The notes beneath the pieces are model-generated. The model did not search any database. It saw nothing but the letters and a program-made list of their open reading frames with translations, and was not told where the DNA came from. Source: Endomychus coccineus (lineage: Eukaryota; Arthropoda; Insecta; Coleoptera; Endomychidae). From it: a stretch of DNA of 64,000 nucleotides. The stretch is from the NCBI GenBank assembly GCA_958510875.1, contig OY294068.1, positions 34,142,297 through 34,206,296 of the forward strand, in the 5' to 3' direction. A program made the position numbers and the translations under genes. Numbering within the stretch: the stretch's first letter is position 1; each line of letters opens with the position of its first letter. Positions 12,416-23,858 of this stretch are shown here, one piece after another.

Positions 12416-14791
12416 CAGGGTGTCCCATTTTGGGTACTTTTGCGGGGTATCTCCTTTATTTTTAAAGCTAGAGAGTTGCGGTTTTCGCGACACTGTGCTA
12501 CTTTTTCGTGAAACTCAAGATGCCGTCAACAGAATTTTCATAGCCCTTTTAGTTTTTAAGATACAGGGCATTTCTGAAAATGTTGCATTTTGTGACCCCC
12601 CTCGTATCTCCGTTATCCTTCAACTTATCGAAAAGGTAAACTAACATACTAATAGATTTTTTCCGTAGAATGCAGTGGTGTAGATAACTTTTGTTACATA
12701 TTTACTGTTTTTTAGTTATAAAGTAAACTTATGTTTTTTTAAATGGAACACCCTGTATATTTATAGACTATAAAATTTGTCTTTTTTTTACATTTTCAAA
12801 AATATAACATAGTATAAACTTTTTTCCAGAAACACGCAAATAATTGACAATTTTCAGAAATTAAATACATATTTTAATAGTAGGCTATGGATAACAATAA
12901 TAAACAAGCGCAAGTTACATATTACTAACAAATAATTGGATACCTTGTATATAGGTATCTATTAAAAAAAAATCCCATAGATCTTTTTTCTAACAGTAAG
13001 TTTGTAACAACAGTTTTGTGGCGTAAAGTGACAATATAACAAAAACACAAAAAAATAACATTATTAAAATAATTAAATGTGATGTTCAAATTGACTACCA
13101 TTTTCTCTAATGCAAAATTGGCACATCTTTGAGATTCTTTGAATAGCGTTCAAAAGAACCATTGTTCTCATTCGCAGATTTCGAAAAGCTAAATGAATTG
13201 CCTCTCGAAGTTCTGCAATGCCGTCATATCGAGTTTTATATACTTCATTTTTTATATAGCCCCATAAAAAAAATCTAAAATTGAGAGATCTGGTGAACGT
13301 GGAGGCCATCTAACAGGTCCGTTGGTACCTATCCATCTTTGAGAAAAGTTATTATTAAGAAAGGCCCTTAAGAGCCTAGAGTTATGACTTGGGGCACCAT
13401 CTTGCTGTAGGTAAACAGCATTATACTGGGCTAATGGAATGTTTTCGAGCAGTTCTGGAATAACTTCCTCAAAAATTTCTAGGTATCTACGTGCTGTAAG
13501 ACCTCCTTCAAAAATCCTATAACCTATATGTCTACCCAAAATAAAACATGAAACCCCAACTCCAAAGCGTCCTTGTTGTGCCCTTTCAAACATTAAATGC
13601 TGATTTTCACTATGCCAGTTCCTGGTATTGTGACGATTGGAAATGCCAGCACTTGAAATGAAGCATTCGTCTGACCAGATAACAAGTCTGCCAAATAAAT
13701 CGTTAGCATCGATTTGTTGCAAATACCACTGGCAAAACAGTGCCCGGCGCTCAGCATCGCCAGGATGCAAATGTTGTAGTATATTAAATTTGTATGGATG
13801 ATACTTATATTTCTTCAAGATCCTCTGAGCGTTAGTTTTTGGCACACCAATTTCCTTCTCAATTTTTCTACATGAGGACGAAGGTGTTGCTTCTATATAT
13901 CCTAAAGTATCTATCTCTTTTCTTTCCCTGTTCTCTTTGTTGTATGTTTTAGGGCGCGGGTGAACAAATGATCCGTGCTCAACTAAATTTGCTTTTGAAT
14001 GGGTAAATATCCCAAAAAACGGTTGCCTTCTTTCTGGATATCTAACAAGCAAAAATTAAAATGATAATAGAGATTTTCATAGCCATAATAGCTTACTCAC
14101 CTTTAGAAATATAATTCCGAAGCTTCTTCAGAATTTTCATTACTCTGTATAAAACATACCATCATATCATATTTCTCATAATTTTCGTAAACTGCCATTA
14201 TTCAAAAAAAATTTATGAATATCTATTGAATAATGATACCAAAAGAACGGAAATAAACAGCTTAAATGCGATAGAGATTTGACGTTTATTTCTGTTTCTT
14301 GTCATAAACAATATCAATGGCCTATTATTAAAATATGTATTTAATTTCTGAAAATTGTCAATTATTTGCGTGTTTCTGAAAAAAAGTTTATACTATCATA
14401 TATTTTTGAAAAGGTAAAAAAAAGACAAATTTTATAGTCTATAAATATACAGGATGTTTCATTTAAAAAAACATAAGTTTGCTTTATAACTCAAAAACAG
14501 TAGATATGTAACAAAAGTTATCTACACCACTGCATTCTACGGAAAAAAAAACTACTAGAATGTTATTTTACCTTTTCGATAAGTTGAAGGATAACGGAGA
14601 TACGAGGGGGGTCACAAAATGCAACATTTTCAGAAATGCCCTGTATCTTAAAAACTAAAAGGGCTATGAGAATTCTGTTGACGGCATCTTGAGTTTCACG
14701 AAAAAGTAGCACAGTGTCGCGAAAACTGCAACTCTCTATCTTTAAAAATAAAGGAGATAACCCGCAAAAGTACCTAAAATGGGACACCCTG
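12416..14791 (-). mobile_element. Tc1/mariner-like DNA transposon with TIRs of about 477 bp
   Basis: Perfect-looking ends CAGGGTGTCCCATTTTGGG and CCCATTTTAGG (inverted) are flanked by TA at 12414-12415 and 14792-14793. The left arm (12416-12892) and right arm (14315-14791) are reverse complements with scattered differences. A single minus-strand transposase gene lies between them. The arms also carry internal copies of an end-like motif (ACACCCTGTATATTTATAG, ACAGGATGTTTC), so the terminus seems to be repeated inside each arm. Confidence 0.9.
13073..14198 (-). pseudogene. Intron-bearing Tc1/mariner-like transposase, D-41-D type
   Basis: Exon 1 is 14198-14101, with ATG then AVYENYEKYDMMVCFIQ. 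The intron is 14100-14042 (GTGAGT...TTAG). Exon 2 runs from 14041 to the stop at 13073-13075. The splice joins ASELYF to RYPERRQP. Motifs in order are a GSFVHPRP linker, a helix-turn-helix with TPSSSCRKIEKEIGVP, IWSDECF (first catalytic Asp), LQQDGAPSH (second) and SPDLSILDFF (third), with 41 residues between the second and third Asp. Two lesions are visible: TAA directly before the splice site, probably from CAA, and a one-base loss in a T-run near 13262 that shifts the frame before the C-terminal WGYIKNEVY block. The spacing matches the D-41-D (rosa-like) group, known mainly from insects. The copy is nearly intact, so insertion was relatively recent. Confidence 0.8.
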
Positions 14792-15169
14792 TACTGTGAC
14801 TTCACATTATTTTTTGGGCCGATTACAATAATTCACTTACACTTACAGGGCAATGTGAAAAGTCCCTGAAAAATAATACAGATAGCACCACAATCGAAAA
14901 GTCCATGTGTCATTTGTGATATACCATCTTGAACTAGAGCACATCAAAATTTTTAGACTGATATGTCATTCAGTTCTGTTTTGACACCCATCCAAAGCAA
15001 GCAACCTTGAACATGGAAAAAAGTGAATTTCACGTCTTTATTAAACATTATTTCTTGCGTGGAAAAAACATTATGCAAACCAAAGCATCGCTTGTTAAAC
15101 ATTATGGGGACTCGTCACCATCGATTGGAACGATTCATAAGTGGCTTACTGATTTTCGTTGTGGTAATA

Positions 15170-16614
15170 CTGGGTTCCTCATAATAGACTACCCATTTTA
15201 ATATTTGAATTAAAATTTTTTTAGTTAACAAAACAAACTTTTTATTTTACTAAATTACAGATTACCCTTTGGGATTTATATAACTTATAAGTATTTGGCT
15301 AATTTAGTTCTAACTTTTATAAAATCACGTCTTCTAAATGACCTCCACCAACTTCAACACATTTTTCAATATTAGATAAAAAGTGGTTCATTACACGGCG
15401 TAGCAAACTTTCGTCTATTCCTTCATGGTCTTCACGAATTTTGAGTTTCAGTTCCTCGATTGTACCTGGGCGACTCGCGAACACTTTGGCTTTTAAATAT
15501 CCCCACAGGAAAAAATCGGGTGCCGTTCAGTCGGAGGACCTCGAAGGCCAAGGCAAATCTCCGAATCGAGAAATGAGTCGGCCATTAAACATTTCTCGCA
15601 GAACCCTCATTGAGTTTCTGGCGGTATGAGCTGTTGCCCCATCTTGTTGGAATAGTAAGGCATTGTTTAGTAATCCTCATCTATTTAATTCTGGAATGAG
15701 AAATGTCTCTAGCATATTAACGAAGCGCTCGGATGTTACCGTTACAGCGCGGTTATTTTCATTCTCAAAAAAATAAGGGCCAATAATACCAAAAGATCCT
15801 ACTCCACACCACACAACAACTTTTGGATTATGGAGGTTCTGTGTGAAGATTTCACGAGGATTTTTATTTGACCAGTATCTAAAATTCTGTTTATTGACCA
15901 TGCCGTTCAAATAAAAATTTGCTTCGTCGGTCATTAGAAGACTGTGAATTGCTCCTTGATGTAAATCCAAAAATTCTTGACAAAATGCTAACCTTGCTTC
16001 TTTATATTGATTGCTAAGATGCTGTGCAATTTGGTATTCATAGGGATGAAATTTTGAATCCCTTTGAAGAATTCGAGCTAAGCTTCCCTTCGATATCCCT
16101 AGGATAAGGGTTTGTCGATTAGCAGACCTTTTAGGACTTCTCATAAACGCAATTCTAACTCGTTCAATATTTTCTAGTGTACGAACTCTTCTTCGACGTC
16201 CAGGCTTCTTCAAATTTTGTACAGAACCATTTTCACGCCAATGACGAACCCATTACTTAACAGTTTTACGATTTGGCGCGTGACCCCTATTGTTGTTATT
16301 AAACTGACGCCGGAATGCACGCCTAACTTCTTCTATCGAATTGCTTCTTATGTAAGTTTCTACACAAAACACACGTTGTTGGACTGAGTAATCCATGAAA
16401 GTTCAAACGGATGTTGAAATAATGTCTCAAAGCAAAAAAATTATTGATGAAAACTAAAAAACTTCTCGTAGAAAAATGGCGTTCCACGAAATTATTAATT
16501 TAAAATTTATTTTAAATCCCAAAGACTACAGAAGATAATCCCACAACCTATTTAGTTATCTCGTAGAGAATTTATTAATAATATAAAATGGGTAGTCTAT
16601 TATGGGGAACCCAG
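15170..16614 (-). mobile_element. Nested Tc1/mariner-like transposon, D-41-D type, short TIRs
   Basis: Inverted ends CTGGGTTCCTCATAATAG and CTATTATGGGGAACCCAG (about 31 bp with few mismatches) are bordered by TA at 15168-15169 and 16615-16616. It sits inside the mariner transposase gene. The element is 1445 bp with one minus-strand transposase. Unlike 12416-14791 it has short TIRs, so the two are distinct families of one group. Confidence 0.9.
15317..16396 (-). pseudogene. Transposase of the nested element, one frame with three stops
   Basis: A single uninterrupted frame of 360 codons from ATG at 16396 (MDYSVQQRVFCVETYI) to TAA at 15317-15319. It contains only three premature stops and no indels: TAA in KTVK-stop-WVRHW, TGA after FLIPELNR, and TGA before TAPDFFLWG. 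Motifs are an N-terminal helix-turn-helix, LLMTDEANFYLNG (first Asp), LFQQDGATAH (second) and PDFFLWGYLK (third); 41 codons separate the second and third Asp. The C-terminus ends HLEDVIL. The stops look like single point changes (CAA or CGA to TAA or TGA), so this is a young dead copy. Confidence 0.85.
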
Positions 16615-17698
16615 TATAACCACAAAGGACGCCGGAAATTCTGGTCGTCGAATTGAGGTTACAACGCCAGAAATCGTCGACAAAATCCATGGTATGATAT
16701 TGGACGATCGGCACACGAGGTTGCTGAGGCTATGGGCATCTCAACCAAACGGGTTCGGAACATCTTGCATAAATTTTTGAATATGGAAAAGCTATCTGCC
16801 AGGTGGGTACCGCATTTTCTCTCTGTTGACAACAAGCCATGTGACAACTTCAAAGTAGTGTTTGGCGATGTTCAAGTGCGATAAGAAGGACTTTTTGCCT
16901 CGGTTCGTAACCGTGAATGAAACATGGATCCATCGCAACACACCAGAGACCAAAGAACAGTCGAAACAGTATACTTATCCTGGCGAATCGAAGCCGAAAA
17001 AGGCCAAAGTGGGTTTATCGGCCAAGAAAGTCATAGGGAGTTTTTTGGGATGCACACGGTATTGTCCATATCGATTACCTTGAAAGGGCAAGACGATCAC
17101 CGGTATTATGTAGAGCAGTTGGATCGATTCGACGCCGAATTGAAGCGAAAGCGGTGGCAGTTGGCAAAGAAAAAAGTCCTCTTTCAACAGGACAACGCAC
17201 CGGCCCACAGGTCCGCAGTCGTAATGGCAACTATGAGTTGGTTCGTCAACCACCATATTATCCAGATTTGGCCCACTGCGTTTTTTATCTTGAAGAAATA
17301 ACTCAGCGGGGAGATTTGGTTCCAACGATGAGGTCATCGCTGAAACAAACTCCTATTTTGGAGGATTGCCGAAATTATATCATTTGAAAGGGATCGAAGA
17401 ATTAAAAAAAGGTTGGACGAAGTTTATCGGGCTACAACGAGATTATGTAGAGAAATGAAATAAGTTTTGACCAAATAAATCATTTCTTGCTTAATTATCC
17501 AGGCACTTTTCTCTTTTCCCTTGTATTTAGCACCTTTTATCTTTGACTCCTCGAGTATTTTACTTTTTGTTCGTTTTGTATTATCTTTTCTATAGATTGC
17601 AAAAAATCAGAGACATTCATTTCCGTTGCATTTTTCGCATTTTGACCAAAAATCGTTTCTTCTTTCATTTTTCAGGCACTTTTCATCTTGCCCTCGTA

Positions 17699-18949
17699 TA
17701 TCACATAATGTTCTGATAATGACTGAGTCAGATCACTTAATGATATGAAACTAGAGAAAATGGAGAACTGGTGGACCTCTTGATAAACGGTATAAACACT
17801 CCATTGTTCTACTTTGTATTCATAACATTGGTTGCTATTATTTGACTTGGCAAAGGCAAACATATGAGTAAGATTACATGTGGTATTTGTAAAAAATCGG
17901 TTGTAAAAGTATAGACATTCCTAGAGTGGTTTTAGCCTTCTCATGTTAATTAATACGTTTGTTAACGCTTTTAACGTTTTTCATCAGCTGTAGGATGGAT
18001 ATATGATGCGCTTTCATTCAACTCTACTTTTAGTATACCTGAACTGAACGATTCACAAATATTTATAATTCAACTCTTGGGTCTACTAAGTGGAATGTCG
18101 TGTTGGACATTTGTCCTGGGTCAAATATTTGAATTTCTTTTATTGTTTTAAAAATGCATCTTCCTAAACAAGTTTTTTTCCCGAACCTTATTTTCTGATT
18201 CCCGGTGGTAATGTAACAGTGTCCATTTAAGAAATTTCTGTATGTGAGTGGTTTTTGTAATAACGGGCTTCTGTATAGGTACATATAAATATACAAAGCT
18301 TACCAAGTTTTGATGTAAATTGATGAATTCTTAATATCAATAACATATTGCACATTGCATTATGTATGTGTATTATTACACTACTCAACATAAAACGGGT
18401 ACTTGTATAATAAAAGGTTTTAAAATCTGAGGTGGCTATTTGAAATTGTAGTAATTACTTTTATTGACGATTTCTACCAATATAAATAATGAATAAAAAT
18501 AAGTACTAATTCTGATATATTATTATGAAGATGAATATTTGATATTGAAGCATTATAAATTTAACAGTAGTATTCAAGAAACTGAAAATATGGGAAAAAT
18601 TATATAAATGCAAAAAAATTCATTAAAGACCTCAACAGTGCTAATATATAATTAATAATAAATAGATTGTTAAATTAATTACAATTTATTTACAAACACA
18701 CTATTCCAAAGTACAAAACTAATATATTTAACTGAATAAATGTTTGTTTCCACCTAAAAAATTGAATGAAAATACTTCAGTTATAAAACAGAAAAAAAGG
18801 ATAAAAAAATCAAAAATGTAGGTGCAATCACCAAAACTAGAATTAATCGTGAATTCAAAATTTAATATAGCGAACCATTTTAAAAATGCATAATATCAAG
18901 AATGAAATGAAATATGTTCAAGAATGGGCACTTATCTTATCGATTCAAG
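17699..18949. other. No recognisable gene
   Basis: AT-rich sequence to the right of the mariner end. Minus-strand frames at 17672-17863 and 18063-18296 have no recognised domain. Confidence 0.4.
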
Positions 18950-19735
18950 TTATATTGTAAGCCAACTACTTCAGTAAAAAATGTATCAATTTAATAACAA
19001 AAATAATAGAAAATAGACACCCTCAACTTAAAGAAAAGTATTTCATATTTATGTAGAAAGATAATAATTTTTGGATTTTCTAAAATCCAACTTAATATTA
19101 GCTTTGAAAACTTTTAGATTAATATTATTTATTACGGAAGCAGTTAATTTATTTACTATTATAGGAATATAATAATTATGATTTCTCTGCACTATACTTA
19201 TTACTTTTGAACATTTTTCTGTAACCAAATTCTTATTTGTAATATTGCTCATATACATAATGTTACTACTAAATTCGATATAATCAATCCTGTCTTCAAA
19301 AAAGTTTAAATATAATTACTTAGTATACAATTGGCGAATATCGAGCTTCTTTGTAGAAGGCTAGTAAAATACGGGAATCTTCTGGATTTGAATAATATAA
19401 TTTTTGAAATATTAATTTATGTAATGACTTGATTAAAACTCCCCTTCTCAATATGTCATACTGAATAATCAATCGTACAAGGAAGTATTATATTTCTTTT
19501 AACGATTTGTTATTCAAAATATTTCGTAATTGATGAAATTCAAATAGTATATCCTTAATTTAATATAGAATCAACAAGAACATTCCATCCAAAATATGAA
19601 TCCAAATGCACCCTAAATATTTAAATTTACAATCTCAATTTCTGAGTTCCCAATTACAATGGAGCTGATATATTGGTAAGAAAATTTCCATTAACACAAT
19701 CGACAAGATTTTTTTTTAAATAATTTATGTGAATA
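18950..19735 (-). pseudogene. Non-LTR retrotransposon (LINE) reverse transcriptase C-terminal remnant
   Basis: On the minus strand, over several frames, the thumb and tail region of a LINE reverse transcriptase can be read. It has a KYLGCIWIH block (standing for KYLG-x-x-ID), FEFHQLRNIL, LVRLIIQYDILRRG (the usual SxLxYGIxxWG), DRIDYIEFSSN, then HNYYIPIIVNKL, KVFKANIKLDF and YYLST at the end (19049-19258). The catalytic palm is not present. Many stops and shifts show it is old. The clade is uncertain (CR1/Jockey-like group). Confidence 0.55.
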
Positions 19736-21033
19736 ATTAATGGAAAACGGCATCGGGAACTGAGGCAGTATTGTAGTTGTACGATTTTTCAAAGTCTCTG
19801 CTAGCTCAGTTTTGCACTAGTTAGGGGTAACGGCCGGAAGTTAAAGTACACAGCGACGCTCCATTTGCGCTCATTATTTCCAATGAAAGATTAAATAAAT
19901 TAATACCTATTTTTATTTATATTGAAAAAATTATTACGAAAATAATTTTCTTTGGTGAATAAAATATTCATTATATTACAACATTTAGTAGTTTGAATTT
20001 TCAATTTGGTAAGCAATAACTTTTAGCGAAGTGATAATTTTGTTTTTAGAGAATAATCGATTAATATTAGAATTAATAAGTTTTTACAATATAATTTCTT
20101 CTTCTAGTTTTTAGGAATTATGTATATATTTTTGCTGCTTAATATTTTCTTCGCTCTAGAAATTTGTCCCCCAGTGTAGAAGGAAAGGGGCAGCAAATTT
20201 GTTAACAGTCACGAGCGTGGAAACTTAGCTACGCCATTGAATCATGTAAGCTGTTTCTGCGTGTTTATATATGTGATCATATCTCTGATACAATAACCTT
20301 AAGATCATGTGGCTTTTGGGATTACTTATCTCTGCGAAAACCAATATATAGGTCTCTCTAGATCGATCAGTGGCACCACAGCTAAATAGCTCAAAACAGC
20401 TGTTTCGCCTTCTCTGGGTTATCAGTGCAACGTAGAGCTGTAATGCTACCGAGATAAATAATCGATATCTCTGCTGTGTATAGAAAAACCAACAATAGGA
20501 AGTGCTTGAGAGGGATAAGACAACTAACGCCACCTCTTTTCTATCCCTCTCTAGCACGTTCTGTTGTTGGTTTATGTATATGCTACAGTCAAAGTGTTAT
20601 TTCTGTCAATGTATACACTAACTAGTCAATGATTTGCTTAGCTAAAGTAAATACAAAAAATGAGATCCATCACGCTTTTAATAGTCAGTGTATACATTGA
20701 CTGACCCCTGGTAGCGAAGTGTATTGACTACAGGAAGAATGAGGAAAATACACTTTCATCAACCTCAGACCTACGGATTGATGCTTGGAAGTACATGAGA
20801 AAAATACGCTGGCTGTTCTACAAAATGCATCTAACAAAAATACATTTACGTACTTCATGTACTTCCAAACGGTAATCCGTAAGTCTTAGGTTATTGATTC
20901 TCAATTTAAGTAAGCCCGATACAAATCTTTCTAAACAAGCAACCACTCTCTCTAACGATTCCAAATTTTAGGGTTGACAGTTGAACCGTTAAAGCGGTTC
21001 AATACGTATGTTCAGAAAGTGCAATAGCATATA
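19736..21033. repeat. Region with two imperfect hairpins and no gene
   Basis: About 20478-20577 forms a hairpin (TAGAAAAACCAACA against TGTTGTTGGTTTATGTA, with GAGAGGGATA against TATCCCTCTC). About 20762-20897 forms another (AACCTCAGACCTACGGAT against ATCCGTAAGTCTTAGGTT, with GGAAGTACATG against CATGTACTTCC). TAGTCAGTGTATACATTGAC near 20683 and AATGTATACACTAACTAGTC near 20608 are a third inverted pair. They look like small MITE remnants. The minus-strand frame 20225-20557 crosses the first hairpin and has no recognised domain. Confidence 0.45.
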
Positions 21034-22332
21034 GTCTAGGAGCTAGAGGGATATGGTGAGCTTGAATAAATACATCTTGGCATTACTGTATATTGGTGGA
21101 GATAGGTTCAATGTACAATAACTCTCCCAGCCCGAATCGTGTATTGTTAGGCGTTTCGAAGCTAGAGCCCCCTCAAATTTTGGACTTTTTTATCACACGA
21201 ACCTTTTTTCGGAGCTGTTGTATATTGAAAAGCATGTAATTCTTATACATTTACACCTAAGGCCAAGGTTTTTATCGAGGCAATTTCTTAGAGCTGTCCA
21301 GTTAATTTAGTAGCCTAAATGGAATGCACGAACAGCTTCTAACCTGGTGGAAAATGTTTGTTATTATTGCCAGTTGTTGAAAAAACACATGCTAAGTTTT
21401 TTTTATCTGGGCGTTTCTGAGTAATTGATCATTATTTGGACCAAAAATGAACTTTTTGACCCCTTTACGGCTAAGACGGGTGCATTGCTACAAAATACCT
21501 TGGCACCATGTCAAATACGTTAATTTGGTGTCAAAGAATAATCAATATGAGTGCCAATGTTTTTTTTATGTATAACCCCTCCCTCAACCCCGGAAACCTC
21601 CCCCAAAAAAAATCAGTTATTTTGATATTCAGCTGCTGTCAGAGTCTAAATAATTGCGTAATTTATCAAATCAAATCTATTGATATCAAAGTCACAAATT
21701 TTTCTTTTGGGGTAGATTTTCGGGGTGAGGGAGGGATTGTATTTTGATAAAACATTGGCACTCATATTGGTTATTATTTGACACCAAATTAACGTATTTG
21801 GCACGGTGCCAAGATATTTTGTTCCATTTTTGGCCAATTACTGGGAAATGCCCCGATGAAAACCCTTGGCATTTTTTTTTTCAACATTTGGCAACAATAA
21901 CAAACATTTTCCACCAGCTTACACAATGTGTTTGTGCATTCTATTTAGCTTACTAAATTAACTGGCCAATTCCACGAAATTGCCTAGATAAAAAACCTTG
22001 GTACTAGGTGCAAATGTATACGAATTACATGCTTTTCAATATACAACAGCTCCTAAAAAGGGTTAGTGCATTAAAAAAAGTCAAAAATGTAAGGTGGCTG
22101 TAGCTTGGAAACGCCTGACAATACAATATTCGGCCTGTGAGAGCTATTGTACATTGAACCTTTCTCCACCGATATACAGTAATGCCAAAGTGTATTCAGT
22201 CAGGCTTGAAAACGCCTGACAATACAATATTCGGCCTGTGAGAGCTATTGTACATTGAACTTTTCTCGACCGATATACAGTAGTGCCAAAGTGTATTCAT
22301 TCAAGCCCACCATATTGCTCTAGCTCCTAGAC
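21034..22332. mobile_element. 1.3 kb foldback element with TA target site
   Basis: Ends GTCTAGGAGCTAGAG and CTCTAGCTCCTAGAC are perfectly inverted and flanked by TA (21032-21033 and 22333-22334). The two halves are reverse complements along almost the whole length, meeting near 21660, so the element is a single giant hairpin. The right arm carries an extra tandem copy (22111-22312). No transposase is present, so it would need one supplied in trans. TA flanks suggest Tc1/mariner-type mobilisation. Confidence 0.8.
22111..22312. repeat. 101-bp tandem duplication in one foldback arm
   Basis: ACGCCTGACAATACAATATT starts at 22111 and again at 22212; each unit runs through CGGCCTGTGAGAGCTATTG and GATATACAGTA. 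The left arm has only one equivalent copy (about 21060-21155), so the duplication arose after the hairpin formed. Confidence 0.8.
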
Positions 22333-22743
22333 TAATATGTTACGAGCAAGTTGATTAAGTACTCGAAATCGCGTCTGTTTCGTTTTCTGTGAGCCACTCT
22401 GTATATTAGAGTCAGTAAAAACTTTGAAACATATTAAACGTATTCTAACATTGTTTTGGATGAGAAGATAGGCTTTTATGATTCACCAATTAATAAATTA
22501 TCAATAGTTTCCTGGAAACTCAACCACAAACATTGCCCTACCCATGCCATCCCTAATTACATACCTCTATCATAGTATTTAATTTATATAAAAATTCTCG
22601 GGAAATAGGTCACAATAACACTCTGTTTTAAATTTTCGGTTTTGGTTTACTAAAGAAGTTTGGTCTCAACGTTATCTTCATTTCAATTCCGTTGCACCAG
22701 CTTGTTATAAAAAAGTGTCATTAGCAGCCTTACAGACCGCGCG

Positions 22744-23385
22744 GTGAAATTGTCCCACGCAGAAGATCGTCCCAAAAATTTAAAAATTGTTCGTAATACA
22801 CTAGAAATGAATGGCTACCCAAAAACGTTCTTCAATCCTATCATTAAAGAGAGAATAAACAAAATCTATAATGGTTCTTCATATAAAAATAACATAATAG
22901 GTAATACAGACAATTATATAACTTTACCATACATTCCGGAGACCTCAGAAAAAATTAAGAAATGTTTGAAAAAGTACGATATAAATGTTGCGCATAAACC
23001 TACTAACTGTGTCGGGAAATATTTCTCAAATCTAAAACCTGTAATACCTAAAGATAAACAAACCCACACAGTATATAAATTGAATTGTTTAGATTGTGAT
23101 GGAACTTATACTGGAATCTCTAAACAATATTTACAAAAAAGAATGTACGGCCATAAGTATAGCACAAGAAATAATAACTTAGAAAATTCCACCGCCCTTG
23201 CTAAACACTGCTTTGATTATAACCATCAGTTTGATTACAAAAATGTTAATATTTTAACTAAAGAAACCAATTATTATAAAAGATCTTTCCTGGAGATGAT
23301 TCACATAAAACGGGATTCCAATTCTGTGAACCATAGGAATGATATTCAGGGATTGAGTCAGTTTTATACTAACTTGATTAATTAA
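22744..23385 (+). pseudogene. PLE protein C-terminal fragment with GIY-YIG endonuclease
   Basis: One open frame gives the linker and endonuclease of a PLE polyprotein. The linker has NTLEMNGYP, FFNPIIKERI, LPYIPETSEKIKKCLKKYDI and KDKQTHTVYKLNC. The GIY-YIG domain then shows LDCDGTYTGISKQYLQKRM (the family's C-x-x-C with TYTGIS in place of GIY-YIG), HKYS, NSTALAKHC (the usual SALAxH) and a C-terminal glutamate in SFLEMIHI. The upstream reverse transcriptase palm is missing, so it is a 5'-truncated copy. In active PLEs the endonuclease nicks target DNA for TERT-like reverse transcription. The frame is open over 214 codons, so the copy is fairly young. Confidence 0.8.
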
Positions 23386-23753
23386 AACTCTTGCAAATTC
23401 CTACATGCGTCTTTATAATGTTAAAAGTATATTTTAGGAAGAACCCTTATAGTAAATTCCAATGCAGGTCTAAAACCTTTTCAAGTACGTCATAAATCTG
23501 TTTCGAGTAAATATCAACAAATAGCTTCGAACTTCAGTTGCTTTGAGACCATAGCAATATGCATTTGTATATTATGAGAATTTTACTGAACAGTGGATTC
23601 TTGTTACAAAAAAATTATACTTTAATATTAACGATACAATTTTCGATTATTCGTGGTTCTGTTCGTTTCGACGGCATGGGCTTTTTGATTGAAAATTGTG
23701 CTATATGGACGCTTGTGCTAATTAGTTTTAAGTAACCCCTTTTTACAGAATAA

Positions 23754-23795
23754 GTCTTCTGATGAAGGTCGTGAGACCGAAACGTACGTAAAGAC
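23754..23795 (+). ncRNA. Hammerhead-like ribozyme in PLE terminus
   Basis: In order: GTCTT (stem I, 5' side), core CTGATGA, one extra A, stem-loop GGTC-GTGA-GACC (stem II), core GAAA, short CGTACG (stem III), GTA (predicted cleavage triplet), AAGAC (stem I, 3' side, pairing with GTCTT). All invariant core bases are present. The extra base before stem II and the tiny stem III fit PLE hammerheads, which are known to be minimal. It lies 3' of the endonuclease frame on the same strand. Activity is inferred, not shown. Confidence 0.75.
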
Positions 23796-23858
23796 GAAAA
23801 TTTAAAACAGAGTGTTATTGTGACCTATTTCCCGAGAATTTTTATATAAATTCATACT

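Larger units (their letters stand above)
15007..17387 (+). pseudogene. mariner transposase, split and mutated
   Basis: The N-terminal half (15013-15169) starts MEKSEFHVFIKHYFLRGK and keeps the mariner helix-turn-helix up to FRCGN. It resumes at 16617 with TTKDAGNSGRRIEVTTPEI after the nested insertion. The catalytic part is frame-shifted. VTVNETWIH has Asn in place of the first catalytic Asp. LFQQDNAPAHRS keeps the second. The third reads PDLAHCVFYL, with Val for Asp. Typical length would be about 345 residues. With two of three catalytic residues lost plus frameshifts and an insertion, it is inactive. Removing the nested element restores the reading frame across the insertion point exactly at TA. 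Confidence 0.85.
14846..17696 (+). mobile_element. mariner element interrupted by a nested transposon
   Basis: The ends are CAGGGCAATGTGAAAAG and CTTTTCATCTTGCCCTCG (inverted), flanked by TA at 14844-14845 and 17697-17698. A second end-like motif lies inside at about 17498-17525 (CAGGCACTTTTCTC), so the right terminus looks duplicated. The element holds a degraded plus-strand transposase split at codon 58 by the nested element 15170-16614. Two shorter relatives lie at 27982-28680 and 31808-33236. Confidence 0.85.
22574..23858 (+). mobile_element. Penelope-like element (PLE) fragment with inverted termini
   Basis: The left end (22585-22650) carries ATTCTCGGGAAATAGGTCAC and the right end (23796-23858) carries GTGACCTATTTCCCGAGAAT, so the terminal sequences face each other. 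Between them lies the 3' part of the PLE protein (22744-23385). The right terminus also contains a hammerhead-like core; the left copy is cut short before it. Related inverted pairs occur at 40328-40486, 41171-41466 and 43959-44850. Repeated termini in direct or inverted order are known for PLEs. Confidence 0.75.

Noticed and set aside
16975..17337. 120-codon minus-strand frame
   Set aside because: It is the antisense shadow of the mariner transposase.
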